64,000 nucleotides of DNA from Parafilimonas terrae (GCF_900115755.1 NZ_FOXQ01000002.1:186001-250000); one strand, 5' to 3'. Counted from the first letter of the stretch, positions 7,069 through 15,971 are shown. Program-made: numbers and translations. The notes: generated by a model from the letters alone, not told the origin.

Positions 7069-8143
7069 AATCAGGTATCCATTTTGAACGTACGGGCAGG
7101 CAAATAGCTTTACCAAGCCTTAAATAAGATTTATCAGCGCCGGGGCTTACATCGGCAAGCTGGCCTTCTGCACTCTTCTGTATTATTGCGCCTTCGCTTA
7201 TCATTCTCACCGTTTTTAAATACTGGCCTTGCCCTTCATTTTTGCCGAGCCGCCTTCCTCCGCGCATGATGGATTTGAAATAAACCAGTTTATTAAGATC
7301 GGAATGCATGGGTGAAAAAAGTGAAACAGTACAATTCATATGCTGGTCTGCATCATTCATATAAATATTCCATTCGTTAACTTCAACTTTTTCAATCTTG
7401 CCAATGGTGCTTCTTTCAGCGCCAATTCCTGTGTAAGGCAGCATATCTAATACCAGCTTTAAATTCTGGTACAAAGCATTATCTTCATTACAATCAAGAA
7501 GAAAATAATAATGAACGAGAATATCTTCGGCTACATCTGAATTGTCGCATATTTCAGTTACAGTTAACTGGAAAATGCCACGTTCTTCTTCAGTATCCCT
7601 TACACGTACCTTGGGCAGGGTTTCTTTATTTACAACTGCCAAAGATTGCACTAAGTTACCTGTGGTTTCACCGGGAATATTTATCTCATCTTTATCTAAT
7701 ATAAATACCCGTCTTCCAACTGTGCCTCTGCCATTAACTTCTTTTCTTCCAATCTGTATATATTGCTGAGAGCCGGATAAATCCGGAGGGTTTTGTATGC
7801 TTTCCCATACCTTTTTTGAAATATATTCTATACTGCGATAATTCTTGTAATTGTTTGAATCAAACAGGTTAAAAGATATGGGCTTGGGCAGGAACCATAC
7901 AAAATTTCCATTTTGTTGTATACATGGAAAGAGTGAAGATATTTTTACTTTTCCATCCTCAAAAGCTTTTACAAGTTCATTGGCATCGCTGAATATATCC
8001 TGCCAGGTATTTACCAGGGCTGCAAACAGTGTATCTGAATGCATAATTTCATCGCTTTCACTCAAAGCGGTGTCACTATCCGGGGCGTATCTTCCAAAAT
8101 GAAAGCAGCTTCCGCGTTTGCAATAAAGTGTTACTGACTTCAT
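7058..8143 (-). CDS. csm4: Csm4, Cas5-like subunit of the type III-A complex
   Basis: Csm4 binds the 5' handle of the crRNA next to Cas10. The 361-aa protein has the usual length, with the N-terminal FHFGRYAP and SDTLFAALVNTW segments, a middle glycine-rich part and the GAERSTIGKIE segment (about residues 240-250) seen in Cas5-type subunits. It starts at ATG 8143, overlapping the csm3 stop by four bases (ATGA), and its own end overlaps csm5, so csm3 to csm5 are translationally coupled. Confidence 0.92.
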   Translation of the reverse strand: MKSVTLYCKRGSCFHFGRYAPDSDTALSESDEIMHSDTLFAALVNTWQDIFSDANELVKAFEDGKVKISSLFPCIQQNGNFVWFLPKPISFNLFDSNNYKNYRSIEYISKKVWESIQNPPDLSGSQQYIQIGRKEVNGRGTVGRRVFILDKDEINIPGETTGNLVQSLAVVNKETLPKVRVRDTEEERGIFQLTVTEICDNSDVAEDILVHYYFLLDCNEDNALYQNLKLVLDMLPYTGIGAERSTIGKIEKVEVNEWNIYMNDADQHMNCTVSLFSPMHSDLNKLVYFKSIMRGGRRLGKNEGQGQYLKTVRMISEGAIIQKSAEGQLADVSPGADKSYLRLGKAICLPVRSKWIPDYED

Positions 8144-8856
8144 GCCTGTACTTTTTCATTGATAGGTTCAGCAAATTTTTTGAACATTTCAGTATATTCA
8201 TTAAGGTTCATATCAGTTAATTCATTATTTGCCCACTTTTTTCCTTTTAATTCCAGGGAATATATTTTAACCTTTCCCGAGCCGCGGCTACCATGCCCCC
8301 CGAGGTAATCATATTCAAGTAATTCAAAAGCATTGGTAAGTGTTTCCAGGAATTTTTTAAGGTTATCATTCTCATATATGTCAAGCATCATTTCAAAATT
8401 AAAAACAGCCCCTGCCGGCACGCGTTCAATTGTTCTTGGATGTTGTGCTTTTCCGGTACTCCTGTTAATTACATTTTCAGTTTTGGTTTCACTGTATTCA
8501 AAATCCCTTTTGTTTTTATCAGGAAAGTCTTCATTAAACTTTGCAACATCAAGCGTTGCGTCTCTCACAAACAGCCTGGTAATTAATTTTGAATCTTTAC
8601 CACCACTCCCGCCAAATAAATCAGTAACGATCTGTCCATCCATTTTTATACTTTCCCATCCGTTCGGCTTAGCTAATAATGATCTGAGTTTTCCTTTTAG
8701 GGAGCTTCCGGGCAGGTAAGGAACGCCCCTGGCGTCTTTTATAATATTTAAATCTACGCCGCCAATTTCGAGCGAAGATTTATTACCTCCTATTCGTAAA
8801 CCGGTATGACAAAATAATTTCCCTTTAATAATAATCTTACTGGTAAGCTTTAACAT
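8140..8856 (-). CDS. csm3: Csm3, Cas7-like target-RNA-cleaving backbone subunit
   Basis: Csm3 forms the repeated backbone and cuts target RNA every six nucleotides with a conserved Asp. With the ATG at 8856 (10 bp after the csm2 stop) the protein has 238 aa. A TTG at 8898 would extend it into csm2 and is less likely. Family features are HTGLRIGG, the loop LEIGGVDLNIIKD with Asp35 in the catalytic position, YLPGSSLKGKLRSLL, and the glycine-rich GGHGSRGSGKV near the C-terminus. The catalytic Asp is present, so RNA cleavage should work even though the Cas10 DNase domain is missing. Confidence 0.95.
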   Translation of the reverse strand: MLKLTSKIIIKGKLFCHTGLRIGGNKSSLEIGGVDLNIIKDARGVPYLPGSSLKGKLRSLLAKPNGWESIKMDGQIVTDLFGGSGGKDSKLITRLFVRDATLDVAKFNEDFPDKNKRDFEYSETKTENVINRSTGKAQHPRTIERVPAGAVFNFEMMLDIYENDNLKKFLETLTNAFELLEYDYLGGHGSRGSGKVKIYSLELKGKKWANNELTDMNLNEYTEMFKKFAEPINEKVQA

Positions 8857-8866
8857 TGTTAATAAT

Positions 8867-9337
8867 TTAATCTTTTGAATAAAATTTGTGATAAGCAACC
8901 ATACTCTCCATTATGTAGTGTAAGCCATTTATTTTTTTACTTATTTTTTCTTTATCTTGACTTAGATCAATAGATTTTATGACGTCATCTAAAACTGTAA
9001 TGATGATTTTTCCATCATCATCTTTCTGCCGTGCCCCTATATAAGCAAGTTTGGGTCTTAGTAGCTGTAATTCATTAAGCTTTTTCACCGCATCTTTTTC
9101 TTTCAAGTCTTTAATTAAGGAAAAAATGTTTCGAATTTGGTGTGCAGTAATACCAGAGTTTTTTTCCATCAAACTTTTAATTGATTCTATTCCGGCTTTT
9201 ATTTCAGCAGTGCTCGATTCTTCAAACAACAACATATTTTTAATTGCGGGGGTATATTTATCTGCAATTTTTGAAATTGAATCTGAAGAATTTGGTTTTT
9301 GATTTCTATTATGGTTTTTATTGTAATCTTTTGACAT
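8867..9337 (-). CDS. csm2: Csm2, small subunit of the type III-A complex
   Basis: Csm2 is the small helical subunit that lines the target-RNA channel. The 156-aa protein has a polar, disordered N-terminus (about 20 residues rich in Asn and Lys) and then the family pattern: GITAHQIRNIFSLIKDLK, LQLLRPKLAYIGAR and the C-terminal MVAYHKFY. It starts 3 bp after the cas10 stop. Csm2 distinguishes this as subtype III-A rather than III-B. Confidence 0.93.
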   Translation of the reverse strand: MSKDYNKNHNRNQKPNSSDSISKIADKYTPAIKNMLLFEESSTAEIKAGIESIKSLMEKNSGITAHQIRNIFSLIKDLKEKDAVKKLNELQLLRPKLAYIGARQKDDDGKIIITVLDDVIKSIDLSQDKEKISKKINGLHYIMESMVAYHKFYSKD

Positions 9338-9340
9338 GAT

Positions 9341-10972
9341 TTAATTTTTATTTCTGTTTAGTAATTCGGTCCATCTTGCTGCGACAGGCATTACTTGGGA
9401 TATTTCCTTGCCTGGTGAAAAATGCTCCCATATATACCTTCTGTAATAACCATTTTTTTCTGAAAAAAACTTATCGTGCAGGCCGGACGTATTGAAATAG
9501 GGTTTATGCCTTATGTCTCTGAAGCTGTAAATAAATCTCCATAATACAGAAGGATTAAAAGGCTTTGATTCTTTGCATTTTTGCCAATAAATCTTGTCAC
9601 TGCCCTCAAAAGAGTTTATAATTCTGTGAAGAAAAGCATTTGATTCATTATATTCATTTATCATTTCATTCATAGTGTCTTTAACTTCAATCAACTCATA
9701 GAATTCTTCCCAGGAAAAAACATGGCCCATAAAGCTTATATTATTTTTCATTTGTTCGCCCGATGCATCAAACTGTTCGTTGGCTTTTGTTGCTTTTGCA
9801 GTTTTAAGATCATCTTCAACTATTTCAGCAAAACGTACAACGGGAAAATGTGAATCAACGAGTATAATTGCTGCAGAAAGCGTAATTGGTTTTGTAAATA
9901 CGTTTATCTTCTTTCTTATTTCAGTTTCAAACTTGCTAAACTCTTTTTGCAACTTTATGGCAAACTCAATAATAGCATCCCATGCCCCAATAAAAAAGCA
10001 ATCATCGCCACCGGCATAAACTGTATAAATATTATCTTTCAATCTGTATTTTTCATTGTTTATTGTAACAGTACTATCAAGTAATTTTATAATTGCCTCT
10101 CTGAAAAAGAATTGCATTTTTTTAGACAAAAAAGCATTCTGCTCTTTTTGATTTAATTTTTGGAACAGCTTTCCAAGATTATCTATATCTAATTTTAAGA
10201 TTCCAAGGTTATCTGTTCCTGTTCTTTTTTTTGCAAACGCTGCGAGGTACTCAAATGAGATTATATTATCCTTTTTAGGAGCTGCATATTCATCTTCATC
10301 GTCCTGAAGTTTTATCTCCGTTATCACATCCTGGTAGTTGAATAATAGGTCGCTATTCCATGTAGGCAAAGGGATTAGAAAACCGGAAGGCCTATTATTA
10401 AAAATAATTTTTTGATTTAATAGGGCTACGCCTTCTCCTGTAACCAGTTTTCTGTTGTCGTTATTATCTTGTCTTATCTCAAATGAATTATTGCGGGCGT
10501 AAGTTGAAGTTAATGACATGAAGTCTGACTGGTTTTTATGAAGACCGGCATTGGGTAAAAACACATTAATGTCATTTACTCCAAACCTTAATTTATTACT
10601 GTTAAGTTTTTCATTTAAAGACTTAATAAAAATCCCAAAGGCTTGTCGATTATCAAAAAAACTGTAAGAAAAGCTTGCGGTTAGCTGGTAAGGTAACAGA
10701 GCTTTGATAATAAGGCTTGTTTTTTCTGAGTATGCTTTTCTAAATTCTTCCTCATTTATGTTTTCAATGCCTGTTTCAAAATAAACATTACCGCCACCCG
10801 TAAAAATTTTGTTTCCCTTTGGAAATGATTCCTCAAATATTTTTTCAATAAGATAGCAGCAAGCTTCTATGGTAAAGGATCGCGCCTTTAGCGCTTTAGC
10901 AGCACCTTTGCTTTGAATGTTAAAGATAAAATCCTGTATTCCGTTTATTTCAGCTTTAATAATGTACGACAT
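9341..10972 (-). CDS. cas10: Cas10/Csm1 without HD domain, cyclic oligoadenylate synthase
   Basis: Cas10 is the large subunit; its Palm domains make cyclic oligoadenylates when target RNA binds. This one has 543 aa, compared with 750-850 aa for typical Csm1. It begins directly with the Palm1 segment IIKAEINGIQDFIFNI, so the N-terminal HD nuclease is absent. Palm2 is intact: GILKLDIDNLGKLF (about 257-270) and the GGDD motif at 321-324. There is also no cysteine-pair zinc finger between the Palm domains. The upstream sequence encodes no HD remnant in any frame I can read. The protein should therefore signal but not cut DNA. First gene of the operon; a promoter is predicted about 140 bp upstream. 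Confidence 0.95.
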   Translation of the reverse strand: MSYIIKAEINGIQDFIFNIQSKGAAKALKARSFTIEACCYLIEKIFEESFPKGNKIFTGGGNVYFETGIENINEEEFRKAYSEKTSLIIKALLPYQLTASFSYSFFDNRQAFGIFIKSLNEKLNSNKLRFGVNDINVFLPNAGLHKNQSDFMSLTSTYARNNSFEIRQDNNDNRKLVTGEGVALLNQKIIFNNRPSGFLIPLPTWNSDLLFNYQDVITEIKLQDDEDEYAAPKKDNIISFEYLAAFAKKRTGTDNLGILKLDIDNLGKLFQKLNQKEQNAFLSKKMQFFFREAIIKLLDSTVTINNEKYRLKDNIYTVYAGGDDCFFIGAWDAIIEFAIKLQKEFSKFETEIRKKINVFTKPITLSAAIILVDSHFPVVRFAEIVEDDLKTAKATKANEQFDASGEQMKNNISFMGHVFSWEEFYELIEVKDTMNEMINEYNESNAFLHRIINSFEGSDKIYWQKCKESKPFNPSVLWRFIYSFRDIRHKPYFNTSGLHDKFFSEKNGYYRRYIWEHFSPGKEISQVMPVAARWTELLNRNKN

Positions 10973-11498
10973 AATAAATTATCTTTTGAGAGTTCGGTTA
11001 AACTCACAATCCAAAAACATTTCCATCAATTAAAGTTTTTATTAAAATAAGAAAAGCGAAAGCAATCCTATGGTTTATGGCAGTTTTTCTCAGGAATCGG
11101 TTTACGTATTCAAACATACATAAAAAATTTTTGTATATCAAAATAATTTAGCGACCTTAATTTTAAACAAAAGCCTATATAAAACACATGATTTCTTTAA
11201 ACGCAAAGAGGTTTTGTGTTGAAAATTTTTTCAATCTTTAGTTTTTACCCAAAAGCTGGATGCAACCTGGAATACGATCAATTTAAAAATGCCTGGGGTA
11301 TATGTACAGCAAAGAAAGTAAACAGGATAAAAAATAGATGATGCAATGAGAAAAGGATAGGAAGAATACGATGTAAAGTAATGGAGGTTAAAATAAAAAT
11401 CTAAAGAAAACTGTTTCTTCTTATTAAATTTTCAATAAAACACGTACCCATCATATCACTCATTTTCTCATGCCTTGTTAAGGCTGTTGCATTTTGTG
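10973..11498. other. Intergenic region upstream of the cas operon
   Basis: No gene is supported over about 525 bp. It holds the predicted cas promoter near 11111-11142 and otherwise AT-rich sequence with stops in all frames. It ends at the remnants of a HipA-type toxin gene. Confidence 0.6.
11111..11142 (-). promoter_or_regulatory. Predicted Bacteroidota-type promoter of the csm/cas operon
   Basis: Read on the minus strand, a TTTG (11142-11139) is followed after 20 bases by TATGTTTG (11118-11111). This fits the known Bacteroidota pattern of a TTTG at -33 and TAnnTTTG at -7. Transcription would begin near 11104, leaving a leader of about 130 nt before the cas10 ATG at 10972. No other good match is seen in that gap. 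Confidence 0.55.
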
Positions 11499-12160
11499 TT
11501 ATAGTTCAGCAAATAAGTACGTTAGGTACGCAACTGCCTCTCCATAAGAATAATCATATTTAAAATTCATACCGGCTGTAACTTTTGTTTTACCTGCAAG
11601 CGTAGCAAAATCTTCTTTCCCATTTACTGCCATCTTTTCTTACATCAAAACTGCAGGTGATGTATGCAGGCTGCCGTCTTTAAAAAGATTATTCCGTTTT
11701 CCGCAGCGTGTATCCCATATACCTGTGCCGCTATTTGCATAGTAACATGTTCATTAGCCGGCATCTGGTTCACTTTTTTCAGGTCTCTGGGAATAGGGTT
11801 TAATATATAGCTTCCCTGTTCTCCTTCTTTCGTTAACCTAAGTTCACTCTTGTGAAATGCCAACGACATTTTTTGAACACCAGATATGGAAATACGTTTC
11901 CTGTTTTATATAAACCGTATTGCGTCTTCTTCGCTGTGTTGAGGTGAATCGTAGCCTAATATGTGGCTTACCTTTTTTGCATCGAACATCCTTCGCAGAA
12001 AAACAAGGCTATAGGTATGATAGCCTTCGGTCAGTAAACCCGGGCAATATTCAATTTCAGGAATGCTCATGTCATTATCGGTTTAACGGTTACTGCCCCA
12101 ACTGTATTATAGCGCGCTATGGCTGCCAGCAATCCAAAATCATCTTCTTCATCTATTCTT
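11499..12160 (-). pseudogene. Decayed HipA-type toxin genes (N-terminal subunit and kinase domain)
   Basis: HipA toxins are serine/threonine kinases of toxin-antitoxin modules. Read on the minus strand, remnants appear in order. First is LRIDEEDDFGLLAAIARY and VGAVTVKPI of the N-terminal subunit. Then, in ATGA overlap, comes a second gene starting MSIPEIEYCPG, with DAKKVSHILGYDSP, NRKRISISGVQ, KEGEQGSYILNPIPRDLKK, NEHVTMQIA, and AYITCSFDVRKDGSKW and EDFATLAGKTKV in shifted frames. There is a stop before NRKRISI, at least two frameshifts, and the C-terminal third is missing. The 74-aa ORF at 11645-11869 is just the longest open piece. It is not functional. Confidence 0.8.
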
Positions 12161-12164
12161 AATG

Positions 12165-12441
12165 CACTGTTCTGCGGTAAGCCTGCCGGCCATTTGTGGA
12201 TCACTCATTTGTTTGATTACCTGGCTTAAACGAGTGCGGATTGATTTACCGGCTGAAGTGCAGCCGCCAAATTCGTTCATGTTTTCACGAGTTCTTTCAA
12301 ACTCAGGAGAGCCGTTAAGATCTGATCATCGGAAGGACCGCCAACCATTCCGCGAAGTCGCCAGAAAGACCTTTAATCTTGAAGTGACGGACCCCGCCCA
12401 TTGTGCCAGAGTATCTTGTTAAACCCTGTTTGTCTTGCCAT
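12165..12441 (-). pseudogene. Frameshifted remnant of a MARQTG-type hypothetical protein
   Basis: Starting at ATG 12441, the minus strand reads MARQTG, then in shifting frames HFKIKGLSGDFAEW, MVGGPSDDQI and finally a long stretch containing ENMNEFGGCTSAGKSIRT and MAGRLTAEQ. I recall a small Bacteroidota family of unknown function with this pattern, but the name is not established. At least two frameshifts break it, and it runs directly into the HipA remnant, as if a deletion had joined them. Confidence 0.55.
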
Positions 12442-12538
12442 TTTTACAATGTTTAAAAGTGGTTTTTAATAGAAACTATTTATTTTCAAAATAAATTCGT
12501 GAATAATTGAAAATCAGCACTATATATAAGGAAAAGCA

Positions 12539-12991
12539 ATGCAAAACATAGCAATCGCACCGCAAATAGTAAAAACTCATTATACTGTAACAAGAATTGT
12601 TGATGGAGGTGGCTTATTTGTAGTTTGATATGTTCGCAAAAATGAAACTGAAATACGCCTCTTGAGAATTGATGCACACCTGAAATAAATAGGTGTAGAA
12701 AATTGATCCAGGATGAAGGCAAACACACATACCGGTCAGCTGCTTTTAAGCCTTGGCATGGCATCTAAAGCGTTCTTGTCATCTATTGTTCATCCGAGAC
12801 AAAATGTTTCTCCGATAACAGAAGGAAGCTCAAATGTGGATAGGCATAGCTGGACACTGGCTTACGTTATTCTTTCTAATGGTGCTTGTTTAAGTGAAAT
12901 AATGATAAGAGAGGGATACGCAAAACCTTATAATAAATATTACTGTTCCAAACTCAACTATTTTCAAGAACTTTCTTTTGATGCAGAATAA
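12539..12991 (+). pseudogene. Staphylococcal-nuclease-like gene with three in-frame stops
   Basis: The frame from ATG 12539 reads MQNIAIAPQIVKTHYTVTRI and VDGGGLFVV, then TGA; after it YVRKNETEIRLLRIDAH, TAA; a few residues, TGA; and then a long open part with LAYVILSNGACLSEIMIREG and YAKPYNKYYC ending at 12991. This is the order of a thermonuclease (SNase) domain: the Asp-Gly strand, the RLLRID strand and the LAYV/NEIMI segments. All three stops lie in one frame, so the gene decayed by point mutation without indels. The Asp in the usual DGD motif is also changed to Gly. Confidence 0.78.
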
Positions 12992-13046
12992 AAGAGGATT
13001 ATTCAGTGAAGTCTTGAGTTTTTAGGTAAGTGTTTACCCCGAAATG

Positions 13047-13080
13047 AAAAATGCCTCGCAAGCTTTTGACTTACAAGGCG
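13047..13080 (-). terminator. Terminator downstream of tRNA-Asp
   Basis: On the minus strand GCCTTGTA (13079-13072) pairs with TGCGAGGC (13060-13053), including two G-U pairs, and is followed by a run of T's. It lies 17 bp after the tRNA-Asp 3' end. Confidence 0.55.
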
Positions 13081-13096
13081 TTATTATTTTAATCTG

Positions 13097-13170
13097 CGGA
13101 CCGGACGGGACTCGAACCCGCGACCTCCGCCGTGACAGGGCGGCATTCTAACCAACTGAACTACCGATCC
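13097..13170 (-). tRNA. tRNA-Asp (anticodon GTC)
   Basis: A 74-nt tRNA read on the minus strand. The acceptor stem is GGATCGG paired with CCGGTCC (one T-G pair) with discriminator G. The D-arm is AGTTCAGTTGGTTAGAAT, the anticodon loop CTGTCAC with anticodon GTC, and the T-arm GGGTTCGAGTCCC. CCA is not encoded. The 3' end faces the decayed genes and the CRISPR locus, the side where tRNA-targeting elements usually insert; I did not find a repeat of the tRNA end that would mark an attachment site. Confidence 0.96.
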
Positions 13171-13270
13171 AAAACTCCCCGTTTGTTTTCGGGAGTGCAA
13201 ATATAGGGGCATTCGGCATTTATCAAACAAATCTTTCAAATAAAACTTACTAATTTCTATATTTTAGCTT

Positions 13271-13355
13271 ATTTTAAATATCATCAGGAATTGTTCCCTT
13301 ATTAATCACGCAATCTCAACAGGAATTATAAAGCTGCCAAATTGATTAGATTAAC
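13271..13355. repeat. Copy A of a ~90-bp repeat (orphan copy of the GH144 gene leader)
   Basis: This stretch aligns with 15958-16050 at about 80% identity, with one 8-bp gap. Copy B contains the 5' region and start codon of the GH144 gene. Copy A also has ATGATATTTAAAAT on the minus strand but reaches a TAA two codons later. It looks like the left-over leader of a duplicated gene. Confidence 0.7.
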
Positions 13356-13419
13356 GTATGGGCTATCAAATCTTAACAACATGTTCCTGTTTATATTGTT
13401 TAAAAAAAGTAAAGTATTA

Positions 13420-14526
13420 TTAATGTCTTATAACGAGTATAGTTCTTTCAGTAATGCTGCCATTTTTGATTAACACAAGAATATAATTACCATCAGGAAT
13501 ATTCGTTGTATTTAGCTGTGTATTGAATTTGCCTTTCACCTGAATTCCTTTTTTTTCTGATAACCTTATTCTTCCTGACTGATCAACAATCATCAATTCA
13601 ATATTTCCTGTATTCTCAATACTGCAACTAACTGTTGCTGCATTGCCTGCCGGATTAGGATGCACCACAAGGTTACTTATTTCTTTATTGGTCATCATTA
13701 CTGCATTATCATCATTGGCTGATGATAATGCAGTAATTTTTACGCTGTAATCTTCGGTTTCACCATTCGTATAATTGCATGGTTCGTTGTAGGCAAAAAA
13801 TGTTTCTTCGGTTACAATACGCATCCGTGTATTGCCATTTACCGCATTGGCAGGAATAATAAAACTAAAAGGCAGTTCCTTTTCTCCCAAAGTTTTTTTT
13901 CTTCCTATAAGTTCACCGGCATCGGATAAAAGTTTATTCTTATTAAAATCTATATAAATGCTTACTGTTACCGAATCGTTTATCAGCGGGCTTTTTACCG
14001 GCTTCACATACAAGGTGTAATTTTTTTGTTTTGTAAAAGGAACGATTATGTTTGTATAATCACCATAGCCCGAACCATTGTTTCCGCTCGTATTCTTTTT
14101 ATTTTTAAATCTTACGGATTCAATATAAATTAAGGAGTTGGAATGTGCTGCGCAATATCCGCCTTTTGCAAGTGTGCTAAAAACCCATTTTAATTTATAC
14201 CTGCTTATAGTGTCGCTGCAAACGGATGCCACCCTGAAAACATATTGTGTATTGAGTTTGAGGTTTTTCAATAAATAATTTGTATCCTGAATATTAAAAA
14301 CAGTATCCCACTTTGATTTGGCGGTATATTCACGCCAGATAAGATTAAATGATAAAGCACTTTTATCATACCTCTTCCATGTTAATAAAGCTGAGTTAGT
14401 GGTGATGTTTTCAGCAAACAGGTTTACAGGATTAATGCAGGCTGCATTTGTTACAGCTTTAGTAGCAGATTGAGCATTTGCATATATGCATGCAAACAAT
14501 AATAATAAGGTAGAGATTGTTTTCAT
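13420..14526 (-). CDS. Secreted protein with fibronectin type III, GEVED and T9SS sorting domains
   Basis: The 368-aa protein has a signal peptide (MKTISTLLLLFACIYANAQ), a fibronectin type III-like domain (about 30-118; NLFAENITTNSALLTWKR), and a GEVED domain (about 122-268; ending in NGETEDYSVKI). At the C-terminus is a sorting domain of the type IX secretion system (about 285-368; NLVVHPNPAGNAATVS to GNYILVLIKNGS). It should be exported to the cell surface or medium. GEVED proteins are often adhesins or accessory parts of secreted enzymes, but no catalytic domain is visible. Its position just downstream of GH144-type genes on the same strand suggests a joint role at the surface. Confidence 0.88.
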   Translation of the reverse strand: MKTISTLLLLFACIYANAQSATKAVTNAACINPVNLFAENITTNSALLTWKRYDKSALSFNLIWREYTAKSKWDTVFNIQDTNYLLKNLKLNTQYVFRVASVCSDTISRYKLKWVFSTLAKGGYCAAHSNSLIYIESVRFKNKKNTSGNNGSGYGDYTNIIVPFTKQKNYTLYVKPVKSPLINDSVTVSIYIDFNKNKLLSDAGELIGRKKTLGEKELPFSFIIPANAVNGNTRMRIVTEETFFAYNEPCNYTNGETEDYSVKITALSSANDDNAVMMTNKEISNLVVHPNPAGNAATVSCSIENTGNIELMIVDQSGRIRLSEKKGIQVKGKFNTQLNTTNIPDGNYILVLIKNGSITERTILVIRH

Positions 14527-14555
14527 AAGTTGCTTTTTTGTTTAAGTTATTGCAA

Positions 14556-15971
14556 TTACTGCTTTTTAATGAATGGGCTCTTAAAGCCTAGTTTCTTTAA
14601 CCCGTTTTGCACATCAGGAATATGCATGAATAAATTCCAGATAAGTTTGCTGCGGTAGTTTTCTATCATCACAACAATTGGCCCCTGGTCTATGGCCAGA
14701 TGTGTTTTGGCATACCAGTTATGTTCTTCACTAAAGCCATCCGCAAAACCATACTGCCCCCAGATTTTATCACCAAGATCATAATAAAAATGTTTTAATG
14801 CCTGCATGGAATACTCAGGTGTGTAAGGCATGGATGATAAAGCCGCAGTGGGTGATATTACACCCACATCTTCCTGCGGGCAATGCGCTACATAACCTTT
14901 GTAACTATCGCTGGCCGTTAAGCCCCAGCAGTTTTCACTATAGCCTTTAAATTTTTTTGGATTGTCGATGCAATAAGCGCGGTTAATACGGGTATGGTTT
15001 ACCACCTGCTCCCAGTAATCCGTATGCCAGTCTTTTAAATTATGCGGATCAACGCCCATGAAAGTATAATGTTCAAAGAATAACGGTCCGCCAAATTCGA
15101 AGCCTAACGGCAGCTTTATGTTGTAATAAGTTTTATCATTAATATAAGAAGCGCTGTTTACAAAACTGTTGAAATAAACATCAGGTGAAATGGCATGTGT
15201 TGGCGAAGATGCTGCCATAATAAATGTTATCAAACATTCATTATAACCGCGAATGGGAAAGTTCATATCAAAAGAATTCATCGGGCTCCAATGCCAGTAC
15301 AGTAAAGTATTTCCACCGTTTGCATGCCAATTCCAGTTAGCGCTGTTCCATAATTGCGTAACGCGGTTCCTGAAATATTTTTCAAGTGGCGTATCGCCTT
15401 TAAAATATTCCTTCGCACATAAAAATCCCATCAGCAGATAACTCGTTTCAACAATATCTGCGCCGTCATCTAATTTGCCAAACGGAATTGTTTTTCCTGT
15501 TGCACCGTTCATGAAATGCGGGAAGATACCATGATAGCTGTCTGCCGTATTTAGAAAATCAACCATCTTCACCAGGCGTTTCAATGCTGTATCATAACCA
15601 ATCCATTTTCTTTCTACGGCAACAATAGTTGCCAGAATCCCGAAGCCTGTTCCTCCGGTAGCGCAGGCTTCAGGGCCGTAAGTTTTTTTGCTGAAGTTTG
15701 GCTCGTCATACGCTTCATTAATATAATCCCAATAATAATCGCCCTGCACTGTATTATCTCTTTCCCTTGCGAGGCCGCTTACCGGGTGTGCATAATGCCA
15801 GAAGTATCGGAAGGTTTGCCGCTGCACAATATCAAGCAAAGCGCTGTCGGATATATCTTTAATAACGCCAACGGGCGCAATGGAGTCCGGGTAAGTTGTG
15901 TTATTGATTTGTGCAACAGCATTTAAGCAAAATGAAAAAGCAATTGTGGTAACAACAATTTTAAATATCAT
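14556..15971 (-). CDS. GH144-like glucanase (PF10091 'glucoamylase-like'), secreted
   Basis: From ATG 15971 the protein has 471 aa and a signal peptide (MIFKIVVTTIAFSFCLNAVAQ). A TTG upstream (16052) would add 27 residues encoded by a repeat shared with 13271-13355, so the later start is preferred. Family features are QRTFRYFWHYAHP, ATGGTGFGILATIVAVERKW, LYWHWSPMNSFDM, the GYNECLITFIMAASSPTH segment, GLTASDSYKGY, SPTAALSSMPYTPE and the C-terminal AIDQGPIVVMIENYRS. GH144 endo-beta-1,2-glucanases were first described from Chitinophaga. A paralogue lies at 16888-18243. Substrate is inferred from the family. Confidence 0.87.
   Translation of the reverse strand: MIFKIVVTTIAFSFCLNAVAQINNTTYPDSIAPVGVIKDISDSALLDIVQRQTFRYFWHYAHPVSGLARERDNTVQGDYYWDYINEAYDEPNFSKKTYGPEACATGGTGFGILATIVAVERKWIGYDTALKRLVKMVDFLNTADSYHGIFPHFMNGATGKTIPFGKLDDGADIVETSYLLMGFLCAKEYFKGDTPLEKYFRNRVTQLWNSANWNWHANGGNTLLYWHWSPMNSFDMNFPIRGYNECLITFIMAASSPTHAISPDVYFNSFVNSASYINDKTYYNIKLPLGFEFGGPLFFEHYTFMGVDPHNLKDWHTDYWEQVVNHTRINRAYCIDNPKKFKGYSENCWGLTASDSYKGYVAHCPQEDVGVISPTAALSSMPYTPEYSMQALKHFYYDLGDKIWGQYGFADGFSEEHNWYAKTHLAIDQGPIVVMIENYRSKLIWNLFMHIPDVQNGLKKLGFKSPFIKKQ

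Noticed and set aside
7069-7116. TTG start extending Csm5 upstream
   Set aside because: The added residues are unlike Csm5 and lie inside csm4. ATG 7068 or 7041 fits better.
8857-8898. TTG start extending Csm3 into csm2
   Set aside because: The ATG at 8856 gives the normal Csm3 N-terminus, 10 bp after the csm2 stop.
11645-11869. Independent 74-aa gene
   Set aside because: It is an open fragment of a HipA-type kinase that continues in other frames on both sides.
11920-12422. Plus-strand ORFs of 80 and 86 aa
   Set aside because: They lie antisense to recognisable remnants of the HipA and MARQTG-type genes and match nothing.
12486-12764. Minus-strand 92-aa ORF
   Set aside because: It is antisense to the SNase-like pseudogene and has no features of its own.
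13097-13170. Attachment-site duplication of the tRNA-Asp 3' end
   Set aside because: I looked for the 3' half of the tRNA near the CRISPR array and saw no copy in this window.
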